From Leptospira sanjuanensis (GTDB taxonomy: Bacteria > Spirochaetota > Leptospiria > Leptospirales > Leptospiraceae), in assembly GCF_022267325.1 (NCBI RefSeq), contig NZ_JAIZBG010000002.1, forward strand, positions 399,579 to 463,578: 64,000 bases of DNA, in the 5' to 3' direction. Of this stretch, positions 54,733 to 63,848 are shown piece after piece; position 1 is the first letter of the stretch, and every line of letters begins with the position of its first letter. The notes beneath the pieces are model-generated. The model ran no database searches. It saw only the letters and a program-made list of their open reading frames with translations, and was not told the DNA's origin. The translations under genes and the position numbers were made by a program.

Positions 54733-55893
54733 ATGAGTCAAATCATCGGTTACATTTTTAGTCAGTTTGTAGGTTTCGGCGGCGTTCTTTCTCTGATATT
54801 CGGTTTGATACAAATTCTTAAAGGACGAAGCCGAAAGAACTGGATCGTCTTTGCCATTTTCATCTCCATGAGCTTTTTTCTGATCAAAGGACTCGTATTG
54901 CTCAACGGGTTGGGCCTAAACTACTCGCACTTCTTTTCGAGCGAAATATTCTTTATCCTGTTGATCGGTCCTTCCCTTTTTATTTATTTCAATCTACTTC
55001 TTTTGGATGAAAAGGTGAATCTGAAAGCGCTCCTTCCGCACTATGTTCCCGCGGTTCTCTTTTTATTCTACTTTTTGATCGATACTCTATTTCTTTTTTA
55101 CGAAGGTAAGCCATTCTCCGACCTAAATGAAAAATTCGAATCGCGGTACGATCTGGCATACGGATTTTCAACCATAATCACTCTCGCATATATGTTCGTG
55201 ATTTTGGTCAAATTTCTCCAGCTTTTCCAAGGAAGCTTTTCAGAATATCCCTGGTCCAAACATATCATCGGAATCTTGAGCGTCGGTATAGCCGGAGTCA
55301 TAGTTAATTTGTGGATCGACTTCCGGTTTTTATTTCCGGGATTCTCTTATTTTCTCGAACTCTATATCTTAGACTTATGTATGCTTACTCTCACCGTTCT
55401 TTACGCTTTCGTAATAAGTCAGATCTATCCGATTACGTTTAACATCATATCGGAAACCTTTCAAAAAATGCGGTATCAGAAAACGACGCTGCAAAATATC
55501 GACCCGGACGATCTTACCGAAAGATTGGAAAGATTGATGCTGCAAGATAAGATCTATTTAGAGACCGGAGTAACTTTGAATCTTCTCGCCAAAAAACTGA
55601 ATATAAAGTCGCATCAACTTTCCGAATTTCTCAATAAACATCTCAACAAAAGTTTTTTTACTTATATCAATTCTTTTAGAATTGAAGAGGCGAAAATGCG
55701 CCTTATAAACGAAGCCGAAAGTTCGGTGATCAAAATCGCTTATGACAGCGGTTTTAATTCTTTATCCGTTTTTAATACGACATTTAAAAAAGAATTAGGA
55801 CTTACTCCTTCCCAATTCAAGAAGAAATATTCTAAAAAAACGAACCAATCCTCCGTAAGAAAAAACCTGAAACGAAAAGTCGAACCTCGTTAA
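54733..55893 (+). CDS. Membrane AraC-family regulator (second module)
   Basis: 386 residues from ATG 54733; a TTG at 54673 would add 20 residues unlike the family. Helices lie between residues 5 and 250 (IGYIFSQFVGFGGVLSLIFGLIQIL, IFFILLIGPSLFIYFNLLLL, VPAVLFLFYFLIDTLFLFY). AraC domain: IYLETGVTLNLLAKKLNIKSHQLSEFLNKHLNKSFFTYINSFRIEEAKMRL and SVIKIAYDSGFNSLSVFNTTFKKELGLTPSQFKK, with a Lys/Arg-rich end. It lies 181 bases after another membrane AraC gene and just upstream of the large Lcl lipoprotein, repeating the order at 16923-22897. Control of the Lcl pair is inferred from this repeat. Confidence 0.86.
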   Translation: MSQIIGYIFSQFVGFGGVLSLIFGLIQILKGRSRKNWIVFAIFISMSFFLIKGLVLLNGLGLNYSHFFSSEIFFILLIGPSLFIYFNLLLLDEKVNLKALLPHYVPAVLFLFYFLIDTLFLFYEGKPFSDLNEKFESRYDLAYGFSTIITLAYMFVILVKFLQLFQGSFSEYPWSKHIIGILSVGIAGVIVNLWIDFRFLFPGFSYFLELYILDLCMLTLTVLYAFVISQIYPITFNIISETFQKMRYQKTTLQNIDPDDLTERLERLMLQDKIYLETGVTLNLLAKKLNIKSHQLSEFLNKHLNKSFFTYINSFRIEEAKMRLINEAESSVIKIAYDSGFNSLSVFNTTFKKELGLTPSQFKKKYSKKTNQSSVRKNLKRKVEPR

Positions 55894-56001
55894 TTCGCTC
55901 GTTGCAAAAAGAATATACGCACGTAGCGTTTTATAGAATTGGGGGACGATTCCCTAAATCGCCGCTATTCTCAGTGCATGCTTAACTCGTTGGAGGACCT
56001 C

Positions 56002-58236
56002 ATGAAGTTAAAGGCTGCACATAAGTCTCATATCTTTTTCCGTCTCCGATTCTATTCGTTTCTTTTATTACTTCTGACCGTTGTCTTAAACTGCCTTACG
56101 GATGACGGAAAGAGAAACGGTTCTTTTTTCTTCTTCCCGTCTAGCATAGGCCCCGATATCGGAAAGAAGCCTACCATTCCTTCGGTGGGTAAAATCACCT
56201 ATTCCTCGGCGAATACCATTTATCTCAGCGGACAAAGCGGCGCTATAGAATATTACGATATTCAATGGAGCAGTTCCCTCGATGCTTCCTATCAAATTCG
56301 ATACGGCGCTACGAATTGCTCGGACGGTAGTTTGTACGATTCGGGTTCGATATCCGCATCCGTTTCGAACACTTCCAGAATTCATGCCGTTGCGGGAGCG
56401 GTTCCTCTCATCGTCGGCAGCAATTCGATTCGTATTTGCCTTTTCAATATAAGCGGTACGAATCTTTGGGATTCGTATGCGATCCTGGCGGAAAGAGATG
56501 ACACCCCTCCTACGGTTAGCTTTTCTCCCTCATCAGGGACGTTCGGAACTGCCGCACCTAACATTACAATTTCCTGTAGTGATACGGGGAATTCCGGCTG
56601 TAACAAAATTGCCTTTCGAACGGACGGAACGGCGGCTTCCATTTCGAACGCGGGAACAGCCGCAACGGGAAGCTCTCTGTTTTCCTCCGCGTTATCGCTA
56701 CCCAACAATACAACCACAAACTTAAGTGCGATTGCGGTAGACAATGCCGGCAACATCGGATCCGCGAATGCGGCAACGTATGTTGTGGCGGTCGGCAATC
56801 CCACAATTACGATCGTTTCGTTAAGTCCAACGATCATCAAGTCATCCGGAAGTTCCAATCTACGTTGGAAATCGGATATTGCCGGTAACTATTCAATCCG
56901 AGTGGGCGGAACCGATTGTAGCAACGGAACTTCCCTCAGTACCGGTTCCGCCGCCGCCAATACAAACGTTGATTACACCGTCGCTGGTTCCAGCCTGGTA
57001 GCAGGCTCTAACACTCTGCGGGTCTGTCTAACTACCGCCGGCTCCAATCAGGGTTACAGTACAGCGACGATAACGAGAGACGATACCGCCCCTCAGATCG
57101 TCGCAACTTCTCCGGTTATCAGTCCGAACGCCGCGGCTTATTCTTTAAACGTTACACAACGAACGTTTAGTCTGACCTTCAACGAAGATATGGATACTTC
57201 TTCGATTCCTATTCCGCAACATAGAGATCAAACTCAAGGCGGAGATCCGGAAATCAAATGGCCCGGAGCAATCGGAAGCTGGAGCGCGGATAAAAGAACC
57301 TATACTCTGAACGTTCAAAGCAATTTACCCGAGTGGCATAAATTCTATTTTCTCTATGCAAGTTCTTCTTTCAAAGATATCGCAGGAAACATCGTTGCTT
57401 CCAGTCCCGTCGTCTCCGTAGTTTCAGGAAATATCAAACTCGATCACGGCACGATTCACGACACTCGATATTTGGCCCCTTCCGATTCTCGGCAAATGGA
57501 TTGTACGGATACGAACGGAGTCTCGATTTCCTGCAGTGGAAGCGGTCAAGACGGAGAAACGAACGCACTCGCTTCCGGCCTACTCCCTCCCGGATCTCTC
57601 GCCGGTTTTCCCTCGGATTACGTGACCGTCGATATTAGAAATTCTAGATATTGGAAGTCTTGTCTTGCGGACTATGAATGGAATGGAGTCACCTGCTCCA
57701 AAATCTGTGCAGTCGATTTAAAATGGAACGGCTCCGCCTGCGTAGCGGACGTAGGAAATCCGTATAAATCTTTCAATCGATCTGTCGAGGATTGTTCATC
57801 TCTCAATACAAGAAATTCAGGAGCGGGATACGCGGGAAGAACCGGTTGGAGAGTTCCCACAATAGCCGAATATTATACGATCTTGGAATACAATGGGAGT
57901 TCCGGTAACGAGACGATTCCTGAAACGTATTTCCCCGGGATTTTACGCAGCAATTTCGAACGCTACTGGAGTAGTAGCAATGGAATCACGATCAATAATA
58001 CAAACCGTTACGGGTACGGCGCAAATCCTCCATCCCCGAATCCATCTCACTCCATCGAACAATTATCCAACGGTCCGATTCCGGCCGCCTACAATTATTC
58101 GGACCCTTCGCTTTTGATTAGCTGGGGGGCTTGGTCCGTCACGGTTTTCGAAGGAATTACGCACGTATCCAATAAACTAAAAAATAGCGGATGGTCCGGC
58201 AATTTCGATTATACGTCAATGTGCATTTCGGATTAA
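56002..58236 (+). CDS. Large lipoprotein with Ig-like domains and C-terminal Lcl/DUF1566 domain (second module)
   Basis: 744 residues. The signal FLLLLLTVVLNC ends in a lipobox. Then come Ig-like beta domains: YYDIQWSSSLDASYQIRYGATNC, TPPTVSFSPSSGTFGTAAPNITISCSD with AVDNAGNIGSA, a second RWKSDIAGNYSIRVGGTDC unit, and an SbsA-type Ig domain (TFSLTFNEDMDTSS ... SSSFKDIAGNIVASSP). The C-terminal Lcl domain has NSRYWKSC, GAGYAGRTGWRVPTIAEYYTILE and RYWSSSNG. ATG 56002 is chosen because GGAGGACCTC precedes it; two earlier in-frame starts lack this. It differs from the He_PIG stalk of 20018 but keeps the same plan, lipidated stalk plus Lcl head. The small Lcl gene starts 14 bases later. Confidence 0.87.
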   Translation: MKLKAAHKSHIFFRLRFYSFLLLLLTVVLNCLTDDGKRNGSFFFFPSSIGPDIGKKPTIPSVGKITYSSANTIYLSGQSGAIEYYDIQWSSSLDASYQIRYGATNCSDGSLYDSGSISASVSNTSRIHAVAGAVPLIVGSNSIRICLFNISGTNLWDSYAILAERDDTPPTVSFSPSSGTFGTAAPNITISCSDTGNSGCNKIAFRTDGTAASISNAGTAATGSSLFSSALSLPNNTTTNLSAIAVDNAGNIGSANAATYVVAVGNPTITIVSLSPTIIKSSGSSNLRWKSDIAGNYSIRVGGTDCSNGTSLSTGSAAANTNVDYTVAGSSLVAGSNTLRVCLTTAGSNQGYSTATITRDDTAPQIVATSPVISPNAAAYSLNVTQRTFSLTFNEDMDTSSIPIPQHRDQTQGGDPEIKWPGAIGSWSADKRTYTLNVQSNLPEWHKFYFLYASSSFKDIAGNIVASSPVVSVVSGNIKLDHGTIHDTRYLAPSDSRQMDCTDTNGVSISCSGSGQDGETNALASGLLPPGSLAGFPSDYVTVDIRNSRYWKSCLADYEWNGVTCSKICAVDLKWNGSACVADVGNPYKSFNRSVEDCSSLNTRNSGAGYAGRTGWRVPTIAEYYTILEYNGSSGNETIPETYFPGILRSNFERYWSSSNGITINNTNRYGYGANPPSPNPSHSIEQLSNGPIPAAYNYSDPSLLISWGAWSVTVFEGITHVSNKLKNSGWSGNFDYTSMCISD

Positions 58237-58250
58237 ATTAGGAGTTAAAC

Positions 58251-58853
58251 ATGAAAATAATATTTAATAGATTTATAATGTACAAAATAGTCATAATCCT
58301 CATCGTGTTTTTCGGTTTTACCGCCTCCGTGACTGCTTTGGACGGGCCTTTTACGGATAATTTAAATGGAACGATCACGTCCGGCAGCGGGCTTGTTTGG
58401 CAGAAATGCACGCAAGGACAGGGCGTTACGGATTGTAGTATCGGAGCGCCGATCACTTCTAACTGGACTTCCGCTCTCGGCTATTGCAATACTCTTACGT
58501 TAGGTGGACGCATATGGAGATTGCCAAACGTTAAAGAGCTTATGAGTTTGGTCGACCACGGCCGATCTGCAAATCCGATCGTCAACACATCCTTTTTTCC
58601 GAATACACAAGGAGCTTTCTATTGGACCTCTACATCCGGAATTTCAACGGGAACAAGTCCGAACGTCGCCACAGATTCCGATCCAGCGGTTCACATAGCT
58701 ACAACGGCATCCAATGATAATACCTATCAAATTCCAAGAAACACCCAGTATCGTAAAATGGCGTACATCGTGGACTTCAGAATGGGTGGAGTTATCGAAT
58801 TCTTAAAAAGCGATTCGACGACTGCTTACGTCAGATGCGTAAGCGGACCTTAA
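58251..58853 (+). CDS. Small secreted Lcl/DUF1566-domain protein (second module)
   Basis: 200 residues. Signal peptide (MYKIVIILIVFFGFTASVTA) then one Lcl domain: FTDNLNGTITSGSGLVWQKC, WTSALGYCNTLTLGGRIWRLPNVKELMSLVDHG, FYWTSTSG and TAYVRCVSGP. It matches the small protein at 23009 in length, signal and motif order, and has an extra loop (SDPAVHIATTASNDNTYQIP). AGGAGTTAAAC precedes the ATG and the gap to the large Lcl gene is 14 bases, so they are one operon. The two Lcl proteins may act together at the surface. A hairpin follows the stop. Confidence 0.87.
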   Translation: MKIIFNRFIMYKIVIILIVFFGFTASVTALDGPFTDNLNGTITSGSGLVWQKCTQGQGVTDCSIGAPITSNWTSALGYCNTLTLGGRIWRLPNVKELMSLVDHGRSANPIVNTSFFPNTQGAFYWTSTSGISTGTSPNVATDSDPAVHIATTASNDNTYQIPRNTQYRKMAYIVDFRMGGVIEFLKSDSTTAYVRCVSGP

Positions 58854-58864
58854 TGAAAGGTGCT

Positions 58865-58904
58865 ATAAACGTAAATCAGAATCGGAACCTTGATTTACGT
58901 TTAT
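58865..58904 (+). terminator. 14-base-arm hairpin after the second Lcl pair
   Basis: ATAAACGTAAATCA at 58865-58878 is repeated inverted at 58891-58904 around a 12-base loop, starting 12 bases after the Lcl stop. The right arm is T-rich (TTTACGTTTAT) but no separate T tract follows. A small frame at 58835-59020 overlaps it and is not a gene. Confidence 0.6.
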
Positions 58905-59421
58905 GGATCTTACTTTCCATTGGATCCAAACCGAATGATTGGGAAGAATTGCGCAGTCGAATTAAAATTCCACGATTGAAAAGATTCATTCATACCGGAG
59001 ATGTTAGTATTAAAGGCTGATCGATGCAAAATACCGGCAACGAAATATTGGCAATGGAGAGAAGAAGTATCCCGACATTTTATAATGTTTTTAGACTCTG
59101 CGTCCTATTCGGATTCTCTGAATTGAACCGTTCATTTATAGGCAACGACTTAGCGCCGACTCAAAAACCCGCAATACATGAGCCGTAATCAAAGTCCATT
59201 AAGATTATAAAATAGAAAGGTCGCAATCAGACAAGCGTTCACAAATAAAATAAATTGATATATTAAATATTATTCATATACATATTTCTAATCAATCATA
59301 AACTTAAAGTTAGTTGACAAATCGAATGGGATTCAAGAAAACTCATCGAAGGCTATCGAACTCAAGAGACGGAAAGACCCCAGAGAAGTCATAGTTTATT
59401 TTTTTACGGGAGAAATTGTTG
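58905..59421. other. 517-base AT-rich region before the outer-membrane-like gene
   Basis: No gene is supported. TTGACA at 59314-59319 could be a -35 box for the gene at 59422, but no good -10 follows at 17 bases. Confidence 0.4.
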
Positions 59422-60276
59422 ATGCAAAGAAAAATAAAAAAGCCGCTTAAGCTACTGGTATTTGGAATTTTGATAACTTCATTCGGACTATCCGCTGAAA
59501 ACAAAAGAGGGCCTTTCTTCTTTGAATTTACATACGGGCAAGGATTCAAATATTTGAATGCAACGCCGCGCAAAATGGATGAAGACGGCAATATTATGGA
59601 TAGAGAAGTTAAATTCGATAACGTTAATATTATCGGACCTTATACAACGGAATTCGGAACGCCAGAAGACAAGATTGCAAGCGTTTATGCTTTTAACAAT
59701 GCCCCGAAACCTAAAATAAGCGGGCAAAACACTTCTTTCTTATTTGAATATTTAATTAAATCCAAATATGGATTAGGTTTTAGCCTAAATAATGCGGAGT
59801 TTCAAGCTTCCAATCTATCTTATCCGAAACTTAGTTATCTTTTAGACCTTGGAATCCTTCGTTCCATTTCGCCTGCGGCGCTATATATACCAATCGATCA
59901 ACTCGTCAAATCAGAGATAGTCCTCCCCTATTTCACCTATCAAGATAATTCATTCTTACGAATCCGAACCTTCAATTTCCATTTCGCATACCACTTTCTT
60001 GAAAATTCCGCCTTCGATCCTTATATTCGCCTCTCGGCTGGTTACGGAAAGGATTCCATTAATAATACGAAAATAATCCAAACAAGTATTATAATCGGTT
60101 CTCGATATTTCATTCTCGAAAGAGCTTATTTATTAGGAGAGTTAACGGGTAACAACTACGATGCCTATGCAGAAACAGGCGGTAGCGGCTTTCACAACTT
60201 CTTGGATGTAAAGCAAAGACATATTTGGTCATTCCAAGAATACTCAGCAAAATTTGGCATTGGATTCAATCTATAA
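59422..60276 (+). CDS. Predicted outer-membrane beta-barrel protein, unknown function
   Basis: 284 residues. Signal peptide (PLKLLVFGILITSFGLSA) then amphipathic strands typical of a barrel: GPFFFEFTYGQGFKYLNA, NTSFLFEYLIKSKYGLGFSLNNAEFQ, RIRTFNFHFAYHFLENSAFDPYIRLSAGYG, TSIIIGSRYFILERAYLLGELTGNN, and a C-terminal strand SAKFGIGFNL ending near an aromatic as barrels do. Two TTG codons precede the ATG at 59422; GGGAG lies upstream. No specific family is recognised. It stands alone between the Lcl pair and a broken hydroxylase gene. Confidence 0.68.
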   Translation: MQRKIKKPLKLLVFGILITSFGLSAENKRGPFFFEFTYGQGFKYLNATPRKMDEDGNIMDREVKFDNVNIIGPYTTEFGTPEDKIASVYAFNNAPKPKISGQNTSFLFEYLIKSKYGLGFSLNNAEFQASNLSYPKLSYLLDLGILRSISPAALYIPIDQLVKSEIVLPYFTYQDNSFLRIRTFNFHFAYHFLENSAFDPYIRLSAGYGKDSINNTKIIQTSIIIGSRYFILERAYLLGELTGNNYDAYAETGGSGFHNFLDVKQRHIWSFQEYSAKFGIGFNL

Positions 60277-60635
60277 AAACCAGTTTGATTTAAACTTTGG
60301 TTTTCACAATTTCGAATTTAACGGAATATTTTGAAATCCGTTCGCCCATCTCGTAATTGGATATTCTAATGGAAGGGTAAATATTGCATCTTATCGACTA
60401 TAAACTATACGTTCTCATTCGGCTGCTCTTTGAATCATCGGGAACCGTAATAAGGAGCCGGTCCTGAGTTCCCGAGCAAGCTTTTGTTAAGAGAAGAACT
60501 GGAAACAATCAAAGCGTTCTGTATAAGATTAGATATATGTTTAAAATCGTATTATAATAAATATCTAGATTTCAATCCACAGGAAAATTGAATATGACTT
60601 ATCGAATTCTAAAATACGAAATCACCTATCCATAG
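60277..60635. other. 359-base intergenic region
   Basis: No gene, convincing terminator or repeat is seen. It may include lost 5' sequence of the broken hydroxylase gene that follows. Confidence 0.4.
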
Positions 60636-61296
60636 ATGACAGTCAAAACTCACTTGATAAACTATGAATTTGAACTATATCTTATAAGTTATCGCGATCG
60701 CGCAACTCTGCTTTTTGATTTTCAACTTTTTACTCAGAGTTCGATTCTCCGCGAGGAGATTTCTTGGCAGTGATTCTGTGCATTCCTAATCTTCTACTTC
60801 TACTGGACTCACCGACTCATGCACACTCGTTTGTTTTTCAAAACCGTTCACAAGGTTCATCACGAATCCATTACGCCTACTCCTTGGGCTGCGTATTCTT
60901 TCAGTCCTTGGGAAGCTTTGGTTCACGCGATGATTATGCCGATCGTGGCGTTTTTATTTCCGATCCATCCTTTGGCTCTAATGTTCTTTATGACGTTTCA
61001 AATCGTGAGAAATGTTTTGGGTCACAGCGGTTACGAAATTTTTCCAAGCTGGATGGGGAGCAATCGGATTCTGAAATACGTGAATACGAATATCAATCAC
61101 GATATGCACCACGGCACATTCCGTTACAACTTTGGACTCTATACCACCGTATGGAATTATCTCTTTGGACGGCTCATCCGAATACGAAAAAACATTTTTT
61201 GAATTAACAACTCGGAAGAACGAAGAAACAAATTCAATATCCAAGAAAGACAAAACAGATTCCGCAACGAAAGAACCGGAAATCATCGCGAGCTAA
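60636..61296 (+). pseudogene. Broken fatty-acid hydroxylase/sterol desaturase gene
   Basis: The frame from ATG 60636 reads LREEISWQ, then TGA at 60771-60773, then FCAFLIFYFYWTHRLMHTRLFFKTVHKVHHES, SFSPWEALVHA and NTNINHDMHHGTFRYNFGLYTTVWNYLFG. The HRLMH, HKVHH and HDMHHG boxes are the di-iron His clusters of the family. The upstream part is too short (the usual N-terminal helices are absent). Near 61165 the frame is lost: after LFG the reading passes to another phase (SSEYEKTFFELTTRKNEETN, ending at 61294-61296), consistent with a 1-base deletion. At least one nonsense and one frameshift change plus 5' loss make it non-functional. The shorter frame 60819-61202 could still express a fragment. 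Confidence 0.75.
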
Positions 61297-61368
61297 GATT
61301 GAACTTAACTTTTTGAATACGACCGCATTCTATAAAATCTTCTTCTTAAGAATGCGGGTCACAAGGCC

Positions 61369-61938
61369 TCACTTCTGAGCAAGAAATCCATAGTGATACG
61401 GAGGCAAGTCGATCGGATCTGACGATTCGATTTGAAAGCCCGCTTCTTTTGCCCAATCATAGATATTTTCGGGCCTTGGACGAATTTCCATTTTAGGCCC
61501 CCGGGGAGTGGAAGAATCGTAATTCCAATGTACAAGTCCTGCTTTTCCTCCGGGTTTTAAAATCCTATATGCTTCCTTTAAAATCGAAATCGGATCATCG
61601 TGATGCAATAGATTGAAGATCATGACGTAACCTACCGTATTCTCGTCTAAACCCGTTCCGGATGCGATGATATCCCTTTCAACGGGAAGGATATTTGCGA
61701 AATTAAATAAACTCGCCTTTTCGTGAAGATCCCGCACCAATTCATCTTCAATCTCAAAGGCGAAAATTCGATTCTGCGTTTTTCCAGCGAGAGAAAGCGT
61801 AAAGGTTCCGTAACCGGAACCGAATTCTACGATTTCCCCTTCCGTTTCGACAACCTTCATCCGATCCAGGATCAAAGGAACGTTAAAAAGTGTATCCCAA
61901 TAAGCCGCTTCCGGCATTCCGCTGTCTCTGACTTTCAT
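61369..61938 (-). CDS. Class I SAM-dependent methyltransferase
   Basis: 189 residues. Motif I is GEIVEFGSGYGTFTLSLAG; then IFAFEIEDELVRDL, IASGTG, VGYVMIFNLLHHDDPISILKEAYRILKPGGKAGLVHWN, the post-I and IV-VI order of class I methyltransferases. The substrate is unknown; small-molecule methyltransferases of this length are common. Start ATG 61938 is used, with GTG 61941 as the alternative. It is divergent from the ArsR-rhodanese gene with 73 bases between them, so the palindrome at 61975 could affect both. The link to sulfur metabolism is only positional. Confidence 0.82.
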   Translation of the reverse strand: MKVRDSGMPEAAYWDTLFNVPLILDRMKVVETEGEIVEFGSGYGTFTLSLAGKTQNRIFAFEIEDELVRDLHEKASLFNFANILPVERDIIASGTGLDENTVGYVMIFNLLHHDDPISILKEAYRILKPGGKAGLVHWNYDSSTPRGPKMEIRPRPENIYDWAKEAGFQIESSDPIDLPPYHYGFLAQK

Positions 61939-61960
61939 CACTTCATTTCAGTAAAAAGTC

Positions 61961-62004
61961 TTGACATTGTCAATCAAATATTCAAATATATATTTGAATA
62001 TTTG
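61961..62004 (+). promoter_or_regulatory. Promoter with a perfect 30-base AT-rich palindrome, ArsR-rhodanese operon
   Basis: TTGACA at 61961-61966, itself part of TTGAC-ATT-GTCAA, is the -35 box. CAAATATTCAAATAT at 61975-61989 is followed by its exact reverse complement at 61990-62004, covering the likely -10 region (AAATAT at 61984-61989, 17-base spacer). Similar AT-rich palindromes are bound by BigR/SqrR-type ArsR repressors. The ATG of the regulator follows 8 bases later with GAGGGAAT as ribosome site. Confidence 0.65.
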
Positions 62005-62011
62005 AGGGAAT

Positions 62012-62692
62012 ATGAAACCAGAAAAAACCGGCCGTGAATTCAAGAACTTCATCTACTCCAATCTGGCAAAGTATGGAAAGGCACTTTCCGATCCGAAACG
62101 AATCGAACTGCTGGATCTTTTGATACAAGCGGAAAAAAATGTAGAACTCCTATCCAAAGAAATCGCCATGAGCGTGGCGGCGACCTCGCATCACCTTCAA
62201 ATCTTAAAGGAAACCAGACTTGTGCGGGATCGAAAAGAAGGCCGGAATATCTATTACCGAATCGAACAAGCGGGGCTTGAAATCTTCAATACGATTTCGT
62301 CGGCAGGAGCCGAATTCAACGCGGAAATCAAGATGGAAATGGATTCTTTCTTTGACGGAGAGAGAGAATTAAACGAACTCGATTATAAGGATTTTCTAAA
62401 ACAAGTTATCTCCAAAGACGTCATTCTCGTCGATGTGCGCCCAGAAAACGAATATAACGCAGGACATGTGCCCGGTTCGCTCTCCATTCCACTTGGCGAT
62501 CTCAAATCCAAACTCGACCAACTTCCCAAACGCAAAAAGATCATTGCCTATTGCCGAGGAAAATACTGCGTTTTATCGAAAGAAGCCGTGGAAATCCTTC
62601 GAAAAAAAGGTTTAGATGCATATCGGATCGGAGACGGTCCTATGGAATTTTTGAATCAAGGAATTCGTTTAACAAAACAAGGAGACAACTGA
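62012..62692 (+). CDS. ArsR-rhodanese fusion regulator
   Basis: 226 residues. ArsR winged HTH at about 10-95: YGKALSDPKRIELLDLLIQ, AEKNVELLSKEIAMSVAATSHHLQILKETRLVRDRKEGRNIYYRI. Rhodanese domain at about 125-220: VILVDVRPENEYNAGHVPGSLSIPLGDL and the active loop AYCRGKYCVLS with Cys181 and Cys186. The ArsR part has no Cys at all, so the two-Cys persulfide switch of BigR/SqrR is absent; sensing may pass through a persulfide on the rhodanese Cys. It leads an operon with an SQR-like and a DsrE-like gene and probably represses it at the palindrome. That regulatory scheme is inferred; the domain assignment is certain. Confidence 0.9.
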   Translation: MKPEKTGREFKNFIYSNLAKYGKALSDPKRIELLDLLIQAEKNVELLSKEIAMSVAATSHHLQILKETRLVRDRKEGRNIYYRIEQAGLEIFNTISSAGAEFNAEIKMEMDSFFDGERELNELDYKDFLKQVISKDVILVDVRPENEYNAGHVPGSLSIPLGDLKSKLDQLPKRKKIIAYCRGKYCVLSKEAVEILRKKGLDAYRIGDGPMEFLNQGIRLTKQGDN

Positions 62693-62693
62693 T

Positions 62694-63824
62694 ATGAAAC
62701 GCATAGTAATTGTCGGCGCCGGAGTCGGAGGCATTGTAGCTGCAAGAGAGTTGCGAAAAAAGAACCGCAATGCAGAGATCGTAATGATCGATCGTTCCGA
62801 CGTGCATACGTTCGCCCCGTCCCTAATTTGGGCCTTAGTCGGGAAACGATCCCCCAAGAACTTTCAAAAAAAGATCCGCCCTAAGGGAGTAAATCTCATT
62901 TCCGAATCGGTGCAATCTATCAACTGGGAACGAAAAATCGTAAAAACGGATTCGAAGGAAATTCATTATGATTTTCTGATACTATCACCGGGTTCTGAGT
63001 TAAATCCAGATAAAATTCCAGGCTTTCAGGAGAACGCTTTCAACCTTTATTCCTTGGAAGGTGTGATGAAGGCAAAAGAGCAATTGCTTTCTTCTCAATT
63101 CAATAAGGTAACAGTGATGATTTCCTCCACTCCGTTTAAATGTCCGGCGGCTCCTTATGAAATAGCACTACTCGTTCAATCCATGCTCCTGAAACAAAAA
63201 AGAAAGATCACTGTGGAAATCGTAACGCCCGAAGAAATGCCGATGTCCGCAGGCGGACCGGAAGCAGGTATTCAGCTGGTTGAAATGTTAAAACGAAATG
63301 GAATTGAATACCATAATCGTAAAACGGTAGGAAGGATAGATTCGCAAAGTAAAGAACTGATCTTTACCGATGGAGAATCCTTAAAGTTTGAGTTGCTTCT
63401 CGGAGTTCCTGCTCACACACCTCCTTCTTTCTTGAAGAACTCGCCGATTGTTTCCGAAACCGGTTGGGTAAAGGTAAATGCAAATACCTTACTAACGTCA
63501 CTTCCGAACGTTTACGCAATTGGGGACGTTACGTCAATTCCTTTACCATCCGGGAAACCTCTCCCTAAGGCCGGAGTCTTCGCACATGCTCAAGCCGAAG
63601 TCGTTGCATCCAGAATTTCTGATGAACTGAATCATCGAACTCCGCAGAGCATTTTTCAAGGTGAAGGAAGTTGTTTTTTGGAAGTGGGAGACGGAAAAGC
63701 GGGTTTTGCTCAGGGAAAATTTTATTCCGAGACTGGGCCAGGCGTACAACTCCGCGCACCTTCTTTTCTCTGGCACTGGGGAAAGGTTCTCTTCGAGAAG
63801 TGGTGGTTGTGGCATTGGGTTTAA
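62694..63824 (+). CDS. Sulfide:quinone-reductase-like FAD oxidoreductase
   Basis: 376 residues. FAD fold: MKRIVIVGAGVGGIVAARELRKK, then DFLILSPGSELNPDKIPG, PFKCPAAPYEIALLVQSML with Cys150, VYAIGDVTSIPLPSGKPLPKAGVFAHAQAEVVA and a C-terminal amphipathic segment HWGKVLFEKWWLWHWV that could touch the membrane. The CPAAPYE segment and the GDV-LPKAG region match the SQR/flavocytochrome c family. Classical SQRs use two or three catalytic Cys; here only Cys150 and Cys327 are present, so it may be an atypical SQR or a related persulfide-linked oxidoreductase. GGAG precedes the ATG, one base after the regulator stop. It fits sulfide oxidation with electrons passed to quinone. Confidence 0.83.
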   Translation: MKRIVIVGAGVGGIVAARELRKKNRNAEIVMIDRSDVHTFAPSLIWALVGKRSPKNFQKKIRPKGVNLISESVQSINWERKIVKTDSKEIHYDFLILSPGSELNPDKIPGFQENAFNLYSLEGVMKAKEQLLSSQFNKVTVMISSTPFKCPAAPYEIALLVQSMLLKQKRKITVEIVTPEEMPMSAGGPEAGIQLVEMLKRNGIEYHNRKTVGRIDSQSKELIFTDGESLKFELLLGVPAHTPPSFLKNSPIVSETGWVKVNANTLLTSLPNVYAIGDVTSIPLPSGKPLPKAGVFAHAQAEVVASRISDELNHRTPQSIFQGEGSCFLEVGDGKAGFAQGKFYSETGPGVQLRAPSFLWHWGKVLFEKWWLWHWV

Positions 63825-63848
63825 ACAAAATATGAAGGAGAATCTTCT

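Noticed and set aside
60764..61207. 147-codon frame over the hydroxylase region
   Set aside because: It is another phase of the broken hydroxylase gene; the His-box frame (HRLMH, HKVHH, HDMHHG) is the ancestral one.
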